Positions 29,340-38,106 of a stretch of DNA of 64,000 nucleotides are shown here, piece after piece (position 1 is the stretch's first letter; each line of letters begins with the position of its first letter). Origin of the DNA: Thaumasiovibrio occultus (GTDB taxonomy: Bacteria; Pseudomonadota; Gammaproteobacteria; Enterobacterales; Vibrionaceae); contig AP023052.1 of assembly GCA_019703815.1 (NCBI GenBank), positions 1,426,001-1,490,000 on the forward strand, read 5' to 3'. The position numbers and the translations under genes were made by a program. Under the pieces are notes generated by a model. It was not told the DNA's origin and did no database searches. It was given only the letters and a program-made list of their open reading frames with translations.

Positions 29340-29538
29340 AAACACTCCAAGCGGGATTAAGAGTTCCCCTGAATTGAGGTTGCGGCGGTGTGGGCTTAAC
29401 TCTCGTACTGGTGTGCCAGTTGGACGGGATGAAACAGTGTACGCTTTGGGGAAAAGAGCACTACGTTCATCCGAATTTGAGTCATTGCCGCTCGCTGCAA
29501 CTCCGCATTGTTGGGGTAAATAATTAGAGATAAGAAAA

Positions 29539-29565
29539 ACCCCATGCAACTGAGCTGCATGGGGT
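29539..29565 (-). terminator. Terminator between the two Hsp70 genes
   Basis: ACCCCATGCA (29539-29548) pairs perfectly with TGCATGGGGT (29556-29565), followed on the minus strand by five T. It lies 7 bp after the stop of the 600-residue Hsp70 gene, so the downstream Hsp70 gene is probably at least partly transcribed from its own promoter. Confidence 0.85.
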
Positions 29566-29571
29566 AGGGTT

Positions 29572-31374
29572 TTACGCTTCGCGAACGTCGAATTCAACGT
29601 GCCATTTTTGTCCGTTGTCGGCAGCAATGGCATCAAGACGAAGTGTCCCGATTTCACTGACGTAAGCCGCCAAGCGAACGGGAACAATCTCACCTGCCAC
29701 ACGGCCCTCGGATACAGGCAGAGTTACTTGAATTTCAGGTAGCTCTTCGAGCTCTTCTGGTTGCCAGAAATCAAGATGCGTGCCTTGCTCGTCGTCACGT
29801 CGCACTGTTGAGCCAAAGAATTGGAAGTGCACCGGTTGACCGATCACCAGACCAAACTCTTGCCCTGGCACTTCGAGGTAGCTACCTTCTTCAAGGCCAA
29901 ACGGAGCAACACAAATCGCTTCCATTGGAGGTGCCATGCCCGGGATCGCCGGCATCGCACTTTCAATGCCCACGTAATAGGTGCTAGCGATACCACCGCG
30001 AATACGAACGCCTTTACCTTGGCGAACATTGCCGTAGTAAGCTGCGCCATCCGCTACCGCTAGATCAAGATCTGTGCCTTGCAGCAGTTTGGCTTCCGGC
30101 GCGCCGTTGGCGGTTAGCCAGCTATTGATCGTGCCAGTCAAACGGGTCGAAATACGGGCTGATTTTAACACGCCACCGTTAAACAGCAGTGCTGTTGGCT
30201 TAATAAAGCTGTCGTCGTTGCCTTCAATCGCAGCAGCTTGGCGCGATAGGAACGCAGCGATGTGGCGAGTAACCGCCGCATCTTGCGCGTACGGCAGACC
30301 CATTTGGGTCAGTGCGCCGCGGCGTTGTTCTTGCGGGTGCTCTTCAACGCTTACTTGCGGGAAGAAACCTTCAACCAGTGACGCGGTCACTTCGTCGCGG
30401 GTCAATACGGTTTGCAGTGTGCCACCAATAAGCTTTGAACCACGGCTCGGCACAACAATTGGCACGCTATCAACATCGCTGTCAGACAGCAAAAGCTCTT
30501 TGGCATCACGACACGCTTGGGTCATCGCCATCACTTGCCACGGCTGCAGTTGTTTACCTTCTTGCGCTAGCTTCATTTTTAGCTGGTACGCAAGAGCTAA
30601 GTCCATATTGTCGCCACCCAGCAGGATGTGATCGCCAACCGCAATACGGTTTAGGCCAAGGTTGCCGTCTTGCTCGGTCACTTCCACAAGAGAAAGGTCC
30701 GTGGTACCGCCGCCGATATCGACCACCAAGATCATATCGCCAACCGCCACTTGATCGCGCCAGCCATCGGCTTGCTGGTGGATCCAGCTATAAACCGCCG
30801 CTTGAGGCTCTTCTAGCAAGGTTAGATGCTGAAGTCCCAGTACGCGCGCCGCTTCTGCGGTAAGATCGCGTGCCGCTGGGTCAAACGAGGCCGGGACGGT
30901 GAGGGTGACTTCTTGCTCAGCTAACGGTGCATCTGGGAATTCGTTTTCCCATGCCGCTTTCATGTGTTCTAGGTACGCTAAGCTCGCATCGAATGGTGAA
31001 ATCTTGCTGACTTCTTCTGGGCTACCTTGCGGCAAGAACGCATCACGACGATTCACACCACCGTGGCACAACCAACTTTTTGCGCTAGCCACCAAACGGA
31101 TAGGGGTTTTTGAACCCAAATTACGCGCGAGTGCGCCGGTAATGCGATTTGCTTTACCCCAAGGCAGTTGGAGGTCGTCGCTGTTTACTTCGTCATCGTG
31201 GTATTGATACACAAAGCTTGGCAGCTGCTTTTTCGCTTCCACTTGCCCAGGGGCAGTCAGCTGAGGGATTTCCAATGTTTCGACGGTTTGACTTTCGTCA
31301 TCTAGCATCGAATAGCTGATCACACTGTGGGTCGTACCTAAGTCGATACCCACGCTAAATTGGCGTGCACTCAT
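29572..31374 (-). CDS. Non-canonical Hsp70-family protein (600 residues)
   Basis: This is an Hsp70-type ATPase with GIDLGTTH (9-16), LLEEPQAA (187-194), DIGGGTTD (220-227) and FNGGVLKSARI for the adenosine pocket. About 170 residues follow the ATPase domain; they look beta-rich (EGSYLEVPGQEFGLVIGQPV onward) and could be a reduced substrate-binding domain, but no lid or EEVD-like tail is present. It resembles the N-terminal half of the neighbouring 922-residue protein, so the pair arose by duplication. Its ATG overlaps the stop of the DUF2760 gene (ATGA), showing translational coupling with that membrane protein. It is probably cytoplasmic and may be recruited to the membrane by it. Confidence 0.88.
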   Translation of the reverse strand: MSARQFSVGIDLGTTHSVISYSMLDDESQTVETLEIPQLTAPGQVEAKKQLPSFVYQYHDDEVNSDDLQLPWGKANRITGALARNLGSKTPIRLVASAKSWLCHGGVNRRDAFLPQGSPEEVSKISPFDASLAYLEHMKAAWENEFPDAPLAEQEVTLTVPASFDPAARDLTAEAARVLGLQHLTLLEEPQAAVYSWIHQQADGWRDQVAVGDMILVVDIGGGTTDLSLVEVTEQDGNLGLNRIAVGDHILLGGDNMDLALAYQLKMKLAQEGKQLQPWQVMAMTQACRDAKELLLSDSDVDSVPIVVPSRGSKLIGGTLQTVLTRDEVTASLVEGFFPQVSVEEHPQEQRRGALTQMGLPYAQDAAVTRHIAAFLSRQAAAIEGNDDSFIKPTALLFNGGVLKSARISTRLTGTINSWLTANGAPEAKLLQGTDLDLAVADGAAYYGNVRQGKGVRIRGGIASTYYVGIESAMPAIPGMAPPMEAICVAPFGLEEGSYLEVPGQEFGLVIGQPVHFQFFGSTVRRDDEQGTHLDFWQPEELEELPEIQVTLPVSEGRVAGEIVPVRLAAYVSEIGTLRLDAIAADNGQKWHVEFDVREA

Positions 31375-32003
31375 AGTTCTACCTCGGCAGGGGCGATGAT
31401 CGAAGTATTATGACTTTCCGAAATCTTTGGCAGGTTAACGTGGGTGATCTGCCAGCCTTTGTGCAGCAGGGTGCCGGTAAATGGCGCACTACCGACGACA
31501 TTGCCCGTCAGGCGGATCGCTTGATTATCGAAGCCTTCCGTTACCGTTACGCGGGTTTCTTCATCTTCGGTGCGGATAGGTGACAAGGTGAAGTATTCAC
31601 GTAGCACTTTTTGGCTGCCTTCGTGGATAACACGAGCAGCGGCGCCGATTTCAGCGTCTTGGAAACCGGAAAGATTTTCATTGGTGAAATCAACAAAACG
31701 GGCTTCTTGTTGCAGGAGTGCGAGCAGTTGCAGCGCAGAGTCTGGATTGGTCGCTTGAACTTGCGGTGCAACTTCAACGATTTTCTCAACCACTTTTTCG
31801 ACTTCAACTACTTTTTCGACTTCGACGATCTTCTCAACTGGAACTTCGACGATTTTCTCGACTTCAACTTCTTTTTCTACTTCTTTAACAACTTCCTTTC
31901 CTTTTTTGCCAATCAGTAGCAAAAGCAGGATCACGCTTAGTGCAGCTAGGCCAACATGACCGGCATCTAAAACGGTAGGAATAAGTGAAAAGTCTACAGT
32001 CAT
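31371..32003 (-). CDS. DUF2760 membrane protein with Glu-Val-Lys repeat
   Basis: An N-terminal membrane helix (about 13-31) is followed by a striking low-complexity segment (about 38-79) built of repeated VEKxVEV units, which should form a charged helix or extended stalk. The C-terminal ~130 residues (NPDSALQLLALLQQEARFVDFTNE onward) are the DUF2760 domain, function unknown. Translation is coupled to the 600-residue Hsp70. This order (DUF2760, Hsp70, Hsp70) appears, from family knowledge, to be conserved among gammaproteobacteria, but I know of no characterised role. A reasonable inference is that it anchors the Hsp70 pair to the inner membrane. Confidence 0.85.
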   Translation of the reverse strand: MTVDFSLIPTVLDAGHVGLAALSVILLLLLIGKKGKEVVKEVEKEVEVEKIVEVPVEKIVEVEKVVEVEKVVEKIVEVAPQVQATNPDSALQLLALLQQEARFVDFTNENLSGFQDAEIGAAARVIHEGSQKVLREYFTLSPIRTEDEETRVTVTEGFDNQAIRLTGNVVGSAPFTGTLLHKGWQITHVNLPKISESHNTSIIAPAEVEL

Positions 32004-32263
32004 TGTTCTCTCTTCTCTGATTTGGTTGTCATGTTATTGACGCAAATTTTGCGACGATGGTATCACAGCTTGGCATAAACCCTACTGAGATTAGCTGAAA
32101 AACCGCTGACAATTTAGGCAACATCGGTGCAACTGCTGTTTTGTTGACCAAGATTTTTATAAACGAAGCGGGAAAAGGCTTGCCTGAAATAGTTGGCATA
32201 GGTAAGGTCGAAAAAAAGAGCAGCCATCGGTGTCACCGCCAGATGTATAAGGAAGCATGTTGC

Positions 32264-33139
32264 ATGACTAGTCAATCGAATACGGATATACAATTTCTTA
32301 CCCAATACCCTTCACTCAGCGAAGACTCCTCCCAGGCCAGCGCGTTGGTCAACGTCGAGGTATTAGCCGCCCAAGCCATTGGTATTCACCCGGCAGCGTT
32401 TTCGTTGTTTGACCAATTGTCGGCACCAGTACGAGCTGAAATTGAGCAAAAAGCCGCAGTGTTTGGCGGTGATTGGAAGGCGTTCTACGTCGAGACCTTG
32501 CTAGAGCAGATCATTGGCCAACACCAAGATGGTGCAGATTGTCGCCTGTTATTAATGGATGTCCCGCTCGATCAGATGGCTTTTTTGGTGGGGGCGCTGG
32601 GCTATCAAGAGCGAAACCCCGAGCTGGGTTTGCGTGGTGTGGCGCGTTTGCAGCATCCGCATTATCGTCAAGTATTTGAACTGCAATGCGAGCTGATCAA
32701 ACGCTGTCAGCAAGCGTTTGGTGCGGAAAAGGTTAAGGCCGTGTTCCCGTTTGTTCGCACGCTGAGCGAGTGTGCCAGTTTAATTGATATGTTGGCTGAG
32801 CAAGGCTTGTGTCGAGGTTATTGTGGCTTTGAAATTTACCTAAAAGCAGATCTGCCAGCCAATTTGATTTCGGCGCAGACGTTTTTGCAGTATGTCGATG
32901 GGATGGTGATTGATACCGATCGCGTCGCGCAGTTCGCGCAAGGTTTAGATATCGATCATCCTGATCTCACTTATCTGTATGACGAGCAAAATGATGCGGT
33001 ACTTGAGCTGTTAGCCAACGGCATCGCGGCGTGTCAGAAAGTCGATAAGCCATGCTTAGTGCTCAATCGCCAAATTGCTAAGTCGCCTCGAATGCAGGCG
33101 TGGCTGTTAGAACAAGGCATTGAGGCAGTGATCTGTTAA
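32264..33139 (+). CDS. Stand-alone PEP-synthase-like barrel, probable pseudoenzyme
   Basis: The 291-residue protein matches the C-terminal PEP/pyruvate-binding barrel of phosphoenolpyruvate synthase: NPELGLRGVAR (118-128), PFVRTLSE (162-169), DLPAN (196-200) and DEQNDAV (240-246). The ATP-grasp and phosphohistidine domains are missing. In PpsA a Mg-binding ELPSN motif and a catalytic GxCGQ are present; here they read DLPAN and LNRQ (267-270), so catalysis seems lost. The ATG at 32264 has AAGGAAG upstream; an open extension to 32141 has no such site. It is transcribed divergently from the DUF2760/Hsp70 genes. A regulatory or ligand-sensing role is possible; no function is assigned. Confidence 0.8.
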   Translation: MTSQSNTDIQFLTQYPSLSEDSSQASALVNVEVLAAQAIGIHPAAFSLFDQLSAPVRAEIEQKAAVFGGDWKAFYVETLLEQIIGQHQDGADCRLLLMDVPLDQMAFLVGALGYQERNPELGLRGVARLQHPHYRQVFELQCELIKRCQQAFGAEKVKAVFPFVRTLSECASLIDMLAEQGLCRGYCGFEIYLKADLPANLISAQTFLQYVDGMVIDTDRVAQFAQGLDIDHPDLTYLYDEQNDAVLELLANGIAACQKVDKPCLVLNRQIAKSPRMQAWLLEQGIEAVIC

Positions 33140-33160
33140 AGCCGTTTAAACCGAATAAAA

Positions 33161-33192
33161 AAGAAGGCTCGATATTATCGAGCCTTCTTTTT
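33161..33192. terminator. Terminator after PpsA-like gene
   Basis: AAGAAGGCTCGATA (33161-33174) pairs with TATCGAGCCTTCTT (33176-33189), with a T-run after it and an A-run before it. It serves the plus-strand gene and perhaps also the converging acyltransferase gene. Confidence 0.88.
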
Positions 33193-33239
33193 TTGTTCAC
33201 AATGATGCTGTTACAACCAGAGTATGGGCAGATTCGCGA

Positions 33240-34310
33240 CTACGCGGCGCTAACCGGCTCTGTTTTGATTGGTGTTCGAGGTTTGCCGAGAATCAGCCCT
33301 CGAACCGGCGAGTGTTTAACGGCTTCGACAAACAATACCGACGCGCCAAACGTTAACGGAATAATCAGCCACTCTTTCGCGTAACCTAGCTGTGGGATCA
33401 TGGCGCTGAGCGTAAAGTAATGAATGATAAATAGCATGTGGATCAAATAGATCGCTAAGCTATTTTCCGCAAGATAGAGTACGACTTTGTTGTTACCCCA
33501 ATCGGGCTTAGTAAGCAAGTACGCGACGATCCCGAAACCCCACAGTGGCGTCAAAATCAAAAAGTCATGACTATTAAACGGCACATCTTGCTTTAAGAGC
33601 ACATTGGCTTCGCCTAAGTGACCGATCATGCCAATCACTAACGCCGTTAGTGCAGTGGTGCTGCTCAGCTTAGAGCGGCGCAGCTGCATACCCAATAGCA
33701 CCATCAGGGTGCTCATAAAGGGGCCATTACGGGTAAAGACTTCACTCTGAAGCTCCGTAATGCTGCTGTAACTGCCCGCACCTAGCCCAAATAGATATAG
33801 CAAAATCGCGGCTAGCCAAAGCACACGCCAGTGGGTGTGCAATACCGCAACAATCACAATGGCGCTGAGAAGCCCGGGAATAAACCAAAGGTGGACAATG
33901 CTGCCTTCAAACAACACGTTGATCCCGCCGCCGACGACGTAGTCGAAAAACCCGTTGCGCTCGGCAATGTAGCCGTCGGTAAGCAGTACTTGCAGATTGA
34001 TAGGCAGTACCAAGTAAAGCAGTGACCAAACAAGCCAAAGCTTAAGTAGCGGCATGCAATAGGAGGCCACTGCTGGCCAGTAGCTTGCTTTTTGGCGCTG
34101 CGCCTCTACCAACTTAGGGTAAAAAAAGTAACCGGCGAGGATGAAGAATACCGGTACAGCGAATCGACTTAACTGATTGACCAGTAAGCCGAGCCACGGT
34201 GGATTCGAAATGCTCTCTAGGTGCATCAGCAACTGAGAGTGAATAACAAAAACCGCCAGTAATGCGATAACGCGAGCAAGTTGTAGACTATAAATGGGTT
34301 TGGTTTGCAT
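33240..34310 (-). CDS. Acyltransferase-3 family membrane protein
   Basis: This ~356-residue inner-membrane protein has about ten hydrophobic helices. It carries the acyltransferase-3 signature: an N-terminal helix with the catalytic-type histidine in LLAVFVIHSQ, then RFAVPVFFILAGYFF. Family members (WecH, OatA) transfer acetyl or other acyl groups to sugars of surface polysaccharides, O-antigen or peptidoglycan. I chose the ATG at 34310 because the family begins immediately before the first helix; an open frame to 34415 adds a non-conserved lead. No polysaccharide genes lie next to it, so the substrate is unknown. Confidence 0.85.
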   Translation of the reverse strand: MQTKPIYSLQLARVIALLAVFVIHSQLLMHLESISNPPWLGLLVNQLSRFAVPVFFILAGYFFYPKLVEAQRQKASYWPAVASYCMPLLKLWLVWSLLYLVLPINLQVLLTDGYIAERNGFFDYVVGGGINVLFEGSIVHLWFIPGLLSAIVIVAVLHTHWRVLWLAAILLYLFGLGAGSYSSITELQSEVFTRNGPFMSTLMVLLGMQLRRSKLSSTTALTALVIGMIGHLGEANVLLKQDVPFNSHDFLILTPLWGFGIVAYLLTKPDWGNNKVVLYLAENSLAIYLIHMLFIIHYFTLSAMIPQLGYAKEWLIIPLTFGASVLFVEAVKHSPVRGLILGKPRTPIKTEPVSAA

Positions 34311-34655
34311 CTTTAAGCAACAATGTAATTTTAACCGTGTTATTAATAGCGTTTTATTCCTTTTACTCAAGCAGTTAACTTCAATTGCTTGAGCTAGGTA
34401 TGAATTCTGATGCAACTAGCAATGTATATTTGTCGCATAGCGCCTTAATGTTAAAGTAAGGCTTCGTGCTTGTTATTGTTTTGAGTGCCCGCATTGGTGT
34501 TTTTGGAAGCGGTGTAGCGAATCGAAAGGGAATGACACGCAATATAGCTTTGAGCGCTGAACGCAATCGGTTGAAACGCACAAAGGCGAAATCGATTAGC
34601 ACTGTCACCAGTGAGTGATAAAGATACTCGTCTAAGGAAGTTGAGGAGACATAGT
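34311..34655. other. Divergent intergenic region acyltransferase/selO
   Basis: This 345-bp region is AT-rich and contains a perfect 8-bp inverted repeat, CTCAAGCA (34366-34373) and TGCTTGAG (34386-34393), 56 bp before the acyltransferase start. It could be an operator. No gene is convincing here. Confidence 0.5.
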
Positions 34656-36140
34656 ATGAGAGAGGCAAGCTATTGCGGCTTAGGTCCGCAACTGTTCCAG
34701 TCAATATCGCCGGCGCTATGCCCTCAGCCTCGTTTGTTGCTTTGGAATGAGGGCGTTGCAGCGTCACTGGGCTTGCAGCATTTGGGGCAGAACGAAAATC
34801 GCGACAGTGCGTCGCAGATCTTTGCCGGCCAAACAGCGCTTAATGCGTTTTCGCCGCTAGCACTGGCGTATGCGGGCCATCAGTTCGGTCATTACAATCC
34901 CAGCCTTGGTGACGGGCGTGCTCATCTGATCGCTGAAATTACTGATAATCATAACATTCTGCGAGATGTTCAGCTCAAAGGCTCCGGTCGCACCCGATAT
35001 TCACGCAATGGCGATGGCAAGTGTGCGCTAAAGCCGGCGTTGCGTGAATATATCATGAGTGAGGCGATGTACGGGTTAGGCGTTCCTACCACTCGCACCT
35101 TAGCGGTGGTGAGTACTGGCGAGAAGGTCATGCGAACGGGCCCAGAAGACGGTGCAATCGTGACGCGCGTTGCTGATAGTCATCTGCGCTTTGGCACCTT
35201 TCAATATGTGGCCGCATTGGGTGATGCTGAGCTTCTCACTGCATTGCTCGATTACGCGATAGAGCGCCATTTCCCCGAGTTAGCTACAAGTGAACACAAA
35301 GTCGCCGATTTTCTCCAAGCGGTGATGGCGCGCCAAGTTGAGACCATTATTGGTTGGATGCGGGTGGGGTTCATTCACGGGGTGATGAATACCGACAACA
35401 TGACGATTTCCGGAGAAACCATCGATTACGGACCGTGCGCGATGATGAATGCTTACGATCCGCAAACTGTGTTTAGCTCCATCGATACCATGGGCCGCTA
35501 CGCATTTGGCAATCAAGGGATTATCGCGCAGTGGAACCTAGCACGTTTAGCCGAGGCGTTGATCCCGCTATACCCAACTCAGCAACAAGGTGTAGATGTC
35601 TTAGGCCCATTGATTTCGCGTTTTATCAAGCAGTTTGATGCGGCGTTTGATCAGATGATGGCAACTAAGCTCGGCCTCAGCCTAGAAGGGGCTGACGAAG
35701 ACGTCAGACAAGCGGTGAAAGCCTTGATTGAAAACTTGCTAAACATCATGCAAGCCGCGAGCTTAGACTACACTCAAACCTTTACCCAGCTAGCTGATTG
35801 GCTTCGCGAGAGGCCAACAGGCAAGGGACCGGCGATCGCATCCGAGCACGTCATACTGCCAGCGGCATTGACTGAGTGGTCGAGCCGTTGGCTAGAATTA
35901 ATCGGTGATGATCGCAGCACAGCACTAGCGCAGATGAAAGCGAATAACCCGTTGGTGATCCCGCGAAACCATCAAGTCGAAGACGTGCTTGAAATCGCAG
36001 CGCAGACAGGGGATTTGGCGCCACTACGCCGACTGGTGACGGTTGTCTCGTCGCCGTACGAGTGGATGCCAGCGACAGCAGACTACCAATCGCCTCCTGC
36101 TCATGGTGATGCCGGTTATCGCACCTTTTGTGGTACGTAA
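34656..36140 (+). CDS. selO: SelO-family protein adenylyltransferase (YdiU)
   Basis: SelO is a pseudokinase-fold enzyme that transfers AMP from ATP to Ser, Thr or Tyr of target proteins, linked to redox stress. Visible landmarks are AYAGHQFGHYNPSLGDGRA (residues 71-89), QLKGSGRTRYSRNGDGK (106-122, with the ATP-contacting Lys/Arg), and the catalytic and metal sites HGVMNTDN (241-248) and DYGP (257-260). The C-terminus ends FCGT, with a cysteine where some homologues have selenocysteine. The start at 34656 has GAGGAG 7 bases upstream; the frame extends 15 codons further without a site. Length 494 is typical. Confidence 0.93.
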   Translation: MREASYCGLGPQLFQSISPALCPQPRLLLWNEGVAASLGLQHLGQNENRDSASQIFAGQTALNAFSPLALAYAGHQFGHYNPSLGDGRAHLIAEITDNHNILRDVQLKGSGRTRYSRNGDGKCALKPALREYIMSEAMYGLGVPTTRTLAVVSTGEKVMRTGPEDGAIVTRVADSHLRFGTFQYVAALGDAELLTALLDYAIERHFPELATSEHKVADFLQAVMARQVETIIGWMRVGFIHGVMNTDNMTISGETIDYGPCAMMNAYDPQTVFSSIDTMGRYAFGNQGIIAQWNLARLAEALIPLYPTQQQGVDVLGPLISRFIKQFDAAFDQMMATKLGLSLEGADEDVRQAVKALIENLLNIMQAASLDYTQTFTQLADWLRERPTGKGPAIASEHVILPAALTEWSSRWLELIGDDRSTALAQMKANNPLVIPRNHQVEDVLEIAAQTGDLAPLRRLVTVVSSPYEWMPATADYQSPPAHGDAGYRTFCGT

Positions 36141-36197
36141 AACAGGGTAGGTTTGACTGATTTATAGAAATAGAAAGAGTCGGGTAGCCAATGGGTT

Positions 36198-36230
36198 CAG
36201 CCGGGTTGAATGTCAATCCGGCTGTTCCGT
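36198..36230. terminator. Hairpin between converging selO and DUF3334 genes
   Basis: CAGCCGGGTTGA (36198-36209) pairs with TCAATCCGGCTG (36213-36224), 12 bp with one G-T pair. The T-run is weak (TTCCGTTTT). Confidence 0.65.
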
Positions 36231-36248
36231 TTTAAGAGCCGCTAGCAA

Positions 36249-36941
36249 TTAAATACCAAGGCTATTTAGCAGATCGTCGTGGTCTTCTTTTTCAACGTCT
36301 TTGCGTGTCAGTGAACCGGTCTCTTCACGCTCTGCTTGGCTGGCAGCAAGTGCGATTAGTACATCCGGATCGACATCCTCATGGGCTTCAAACTCTTCAA
36401 TTTGAATAAACTCGGTTTTATCCATCGCAAATTCAAGATAGAAGATATTGTTGCTTTCCGTGGCAAAGCTTACGCGGCGCGCTTGTGGACGCTCCAGGTT
36501 GGTGTCGACGGAAAGTACAACTTGTTTGCTGATCGACAGCATTTTGGGCTGGTTCTGGCTAATAGAGATCATCAGCTCTTTGCTGATCTGAGAGGTAAAC
36601 GCACCTACAATTTGGTTCATCAGTTCACCGAGTACATCAGAGACTTCATCTGAGGTGTGTAAAATAGCCAGTTCATCTTTGTCAAAGCCCATCGACAGCA
36701 TATAGCGCTGGTATAACTCCATGGCGGCGGCTGAGCTAAAGTTGATCACCACAAGTCCTGAAAATCCCCCATCAAACAACACGAAACAGCCGATATCGGG
36801 TTTTAAGCTGGTTTTTTGAATTTTTTGCACCATCGCAGAATAACTGACACTTGAATGTGACGCAGTGCTCAAAACGGTGGAAACGGATTTGCATAGTTTA
36901 AGTAAAATATCTTCAGTAGTGATCACTGTGTTTTTCTTCAT
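36249..36941 (-). CDS. DUF3334 protein with CheC/CheX-like motif
   Basis: This 230-residue cytoplasmic protein has no signal peptide or membrane helix. I recognise it as DUF3334, known mainly from Vibrio relatives. Residues 98-118 (SDEVSDVLGELMNQIVGAF) contain E106-x-x-N109 followed by a Gly/Ala-rich helix, resembling the phosphatase helix of CheC/CheX proteins, which dephosphorylate response regulators. The C-terminal ~40 residues are acidic and look disordered. It is divergent from a REC/CheC-like regulator and cyclase at 37147, so it may act on that regulator; this is inference from motif and position. Confidence 0.8.
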   Translation of the reverse strand: MKKNTVITTEDILLKLCKSVSTVLSTASHSSVSYSAMVQKIQKTSLKPDIGCFVLFDGGFSGLVVINFSSAAAMELYQRYMLSMGFDKDELAILHTSDEVSDVLGELMNQIVGAFTSQISKELMISISQNQPKMLSISKQVVLSVDTNLERPQARRVSFATESNNIFYLEFAMDKTEFIQIEEFEAHEDVDPDVLIALAASQAEREETGSLTRKDVEKEDHDDLLNSLGI

Positions 36942-37146
36942 GGTATTCCTAGGTGTAAAGGTTGTATCTTATTGACTATACTGCACTATCGCAGAAAGTA
37001 AGGGCCTTGTCCTTGCGGGATGTGACAAATTGGAAACATTTTCCCACAAGATTATTGCGCGGTGTCTAAAGCTGTGAATACTTGCTGTGAAAGGATAAAA
37101 GGAAGTGATAGCGTGAACCGAAATCACAAACAGAGATGGGTAGTAG

Positions 37147-38106
37147 GTGAAAATTCTTATTTGTGACGATTCTTTAATAGTTCGTAAGCGACTTGCCGCT
37201 TACTTACCGGAAGAATTTGATAAAGCACAAGCCGCCAACGGCGCAGAAGCACTGGATATGCTTCGTGAGCAAGCGTTCGATTTACTTTTTCTTGATCTCA
37301 CAATGCCCGTTATGGATGGTTATCAGCTGCTGGATGCGCTAAATCGTGAACACCGCATGTTACCTGTTGTTGTGATCTCCGCAGATATTCAACCCAAAGC
37401 CAAGGCCTGGTGCCAAGAGGCGGGAGTGTTGGATTTTATTGAAAAGCCATTTCAACCGGATCAAGTATCAGCCTTATTGCAAGCGCATTTTGGGGCAAAA
37501 CTGATCACGCCAGCGAAAGAAGCATTGCACGCTGATACGCTGCCGCAACTGCAAGAGCTCAGTAATGTGGCCTTGGGGAAAGGGGCATCGATCATCAGCC
37601 AGCAATTGGGGGATTTCATTCGGATGCCGATGCCCAATGTCGGCTTAATTGATGCCAGCGCGCTACACATGATCCAACAAGATCTACGCCGTAATGCCGA
37701 CATGCTTTCGGTGTCGCAGCGCTTTGTGGGCGGCGGTATTCATGGTGAAGCGATCGTATCGTTATCCGGTAACGACATTGATGCGTACGTGCAAAAGCTC
37801 AGCCTAGAGCACGGCGCGGCCAGTGCTCAAGAGCAAGTACTGGATTTAGCCAATCTGCTAGTCTCGTCATTTTTGCATTCATTGGGTGAGCAGGTGCTGA
37901 TTGACTTTTCTATTCGCCCCCCAATGGTGATTGAACCCGAATTTAGCGCCGCGTTTGATGACGGCGCATCAGCGCTGAAAGGCAATGATTATTTGAGTAT
38001 TGAGTACAGTTACAGCTCAAATGATGAAGATTTTTATTGTGATGTTCTGTTCTTGATGAGCGAGCGAGCATCACTTCACTGGGAAAAAATACTGAGAATC
38101 GCATGA
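37147..38106 (+). CDS. Response regulator with C-terminal CheC/CheX-like domain
   Basis: Residues 1-118 are a receiver domain: acidic pair D7/D8, phosphorylation site D50 in LFLDLTMP and K100 in FIEKPF. From ~132 on is a CheC-like domain with E137-L-S-N140 and the helix VALGKGASIISQQL; a second half around LDLANLLVSSFLHSLGEQV repeats the pattern with D-x-x-N. The start is GTG at 37147. It overlaps the cyclase gene by 4 bp (ATGA), so both proteins should be made together. No histidine kinase is nearby. A plausible role is phosphorylation-dependent control of the adjacent diguanylate cyclase. Confidence 0.88.
   Translation: MKILICDDSLIVRKRLAAYLPEEFDKAQAANGAEALDMLREQAFDLLFLDLTMPVMDGYQLLDALNREHRMLPVVVISADIQPKAKAWCQEAGVLDFIEKPFQPDQVSALLQAHFGAKLITPAKEALHADTLPQLQELSNVALGKGASIISQQLGDFIRMPMPNVGLIDASALHMIQQDLRRNADMLSVSQRFVGGGIHGEAIVSLSGNDIDAYVQKLSLEHGAASAQEQVLDLANLLVSSFLHSLGEQVLIDFSIRPPMVIEPEFSAAFDDGASALKGNDYLSIEYSYSSNDEDFYCDVLFLMSERASLHWEKILRIA

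Noticed and set aside
29340-29702. 121-codon N-terminal extension of the large Hsp70
   Set aside because: It overlaps the preceding gene and its terminator, reads as non-coding, and the ATG at 29339 has a good ribosome site.
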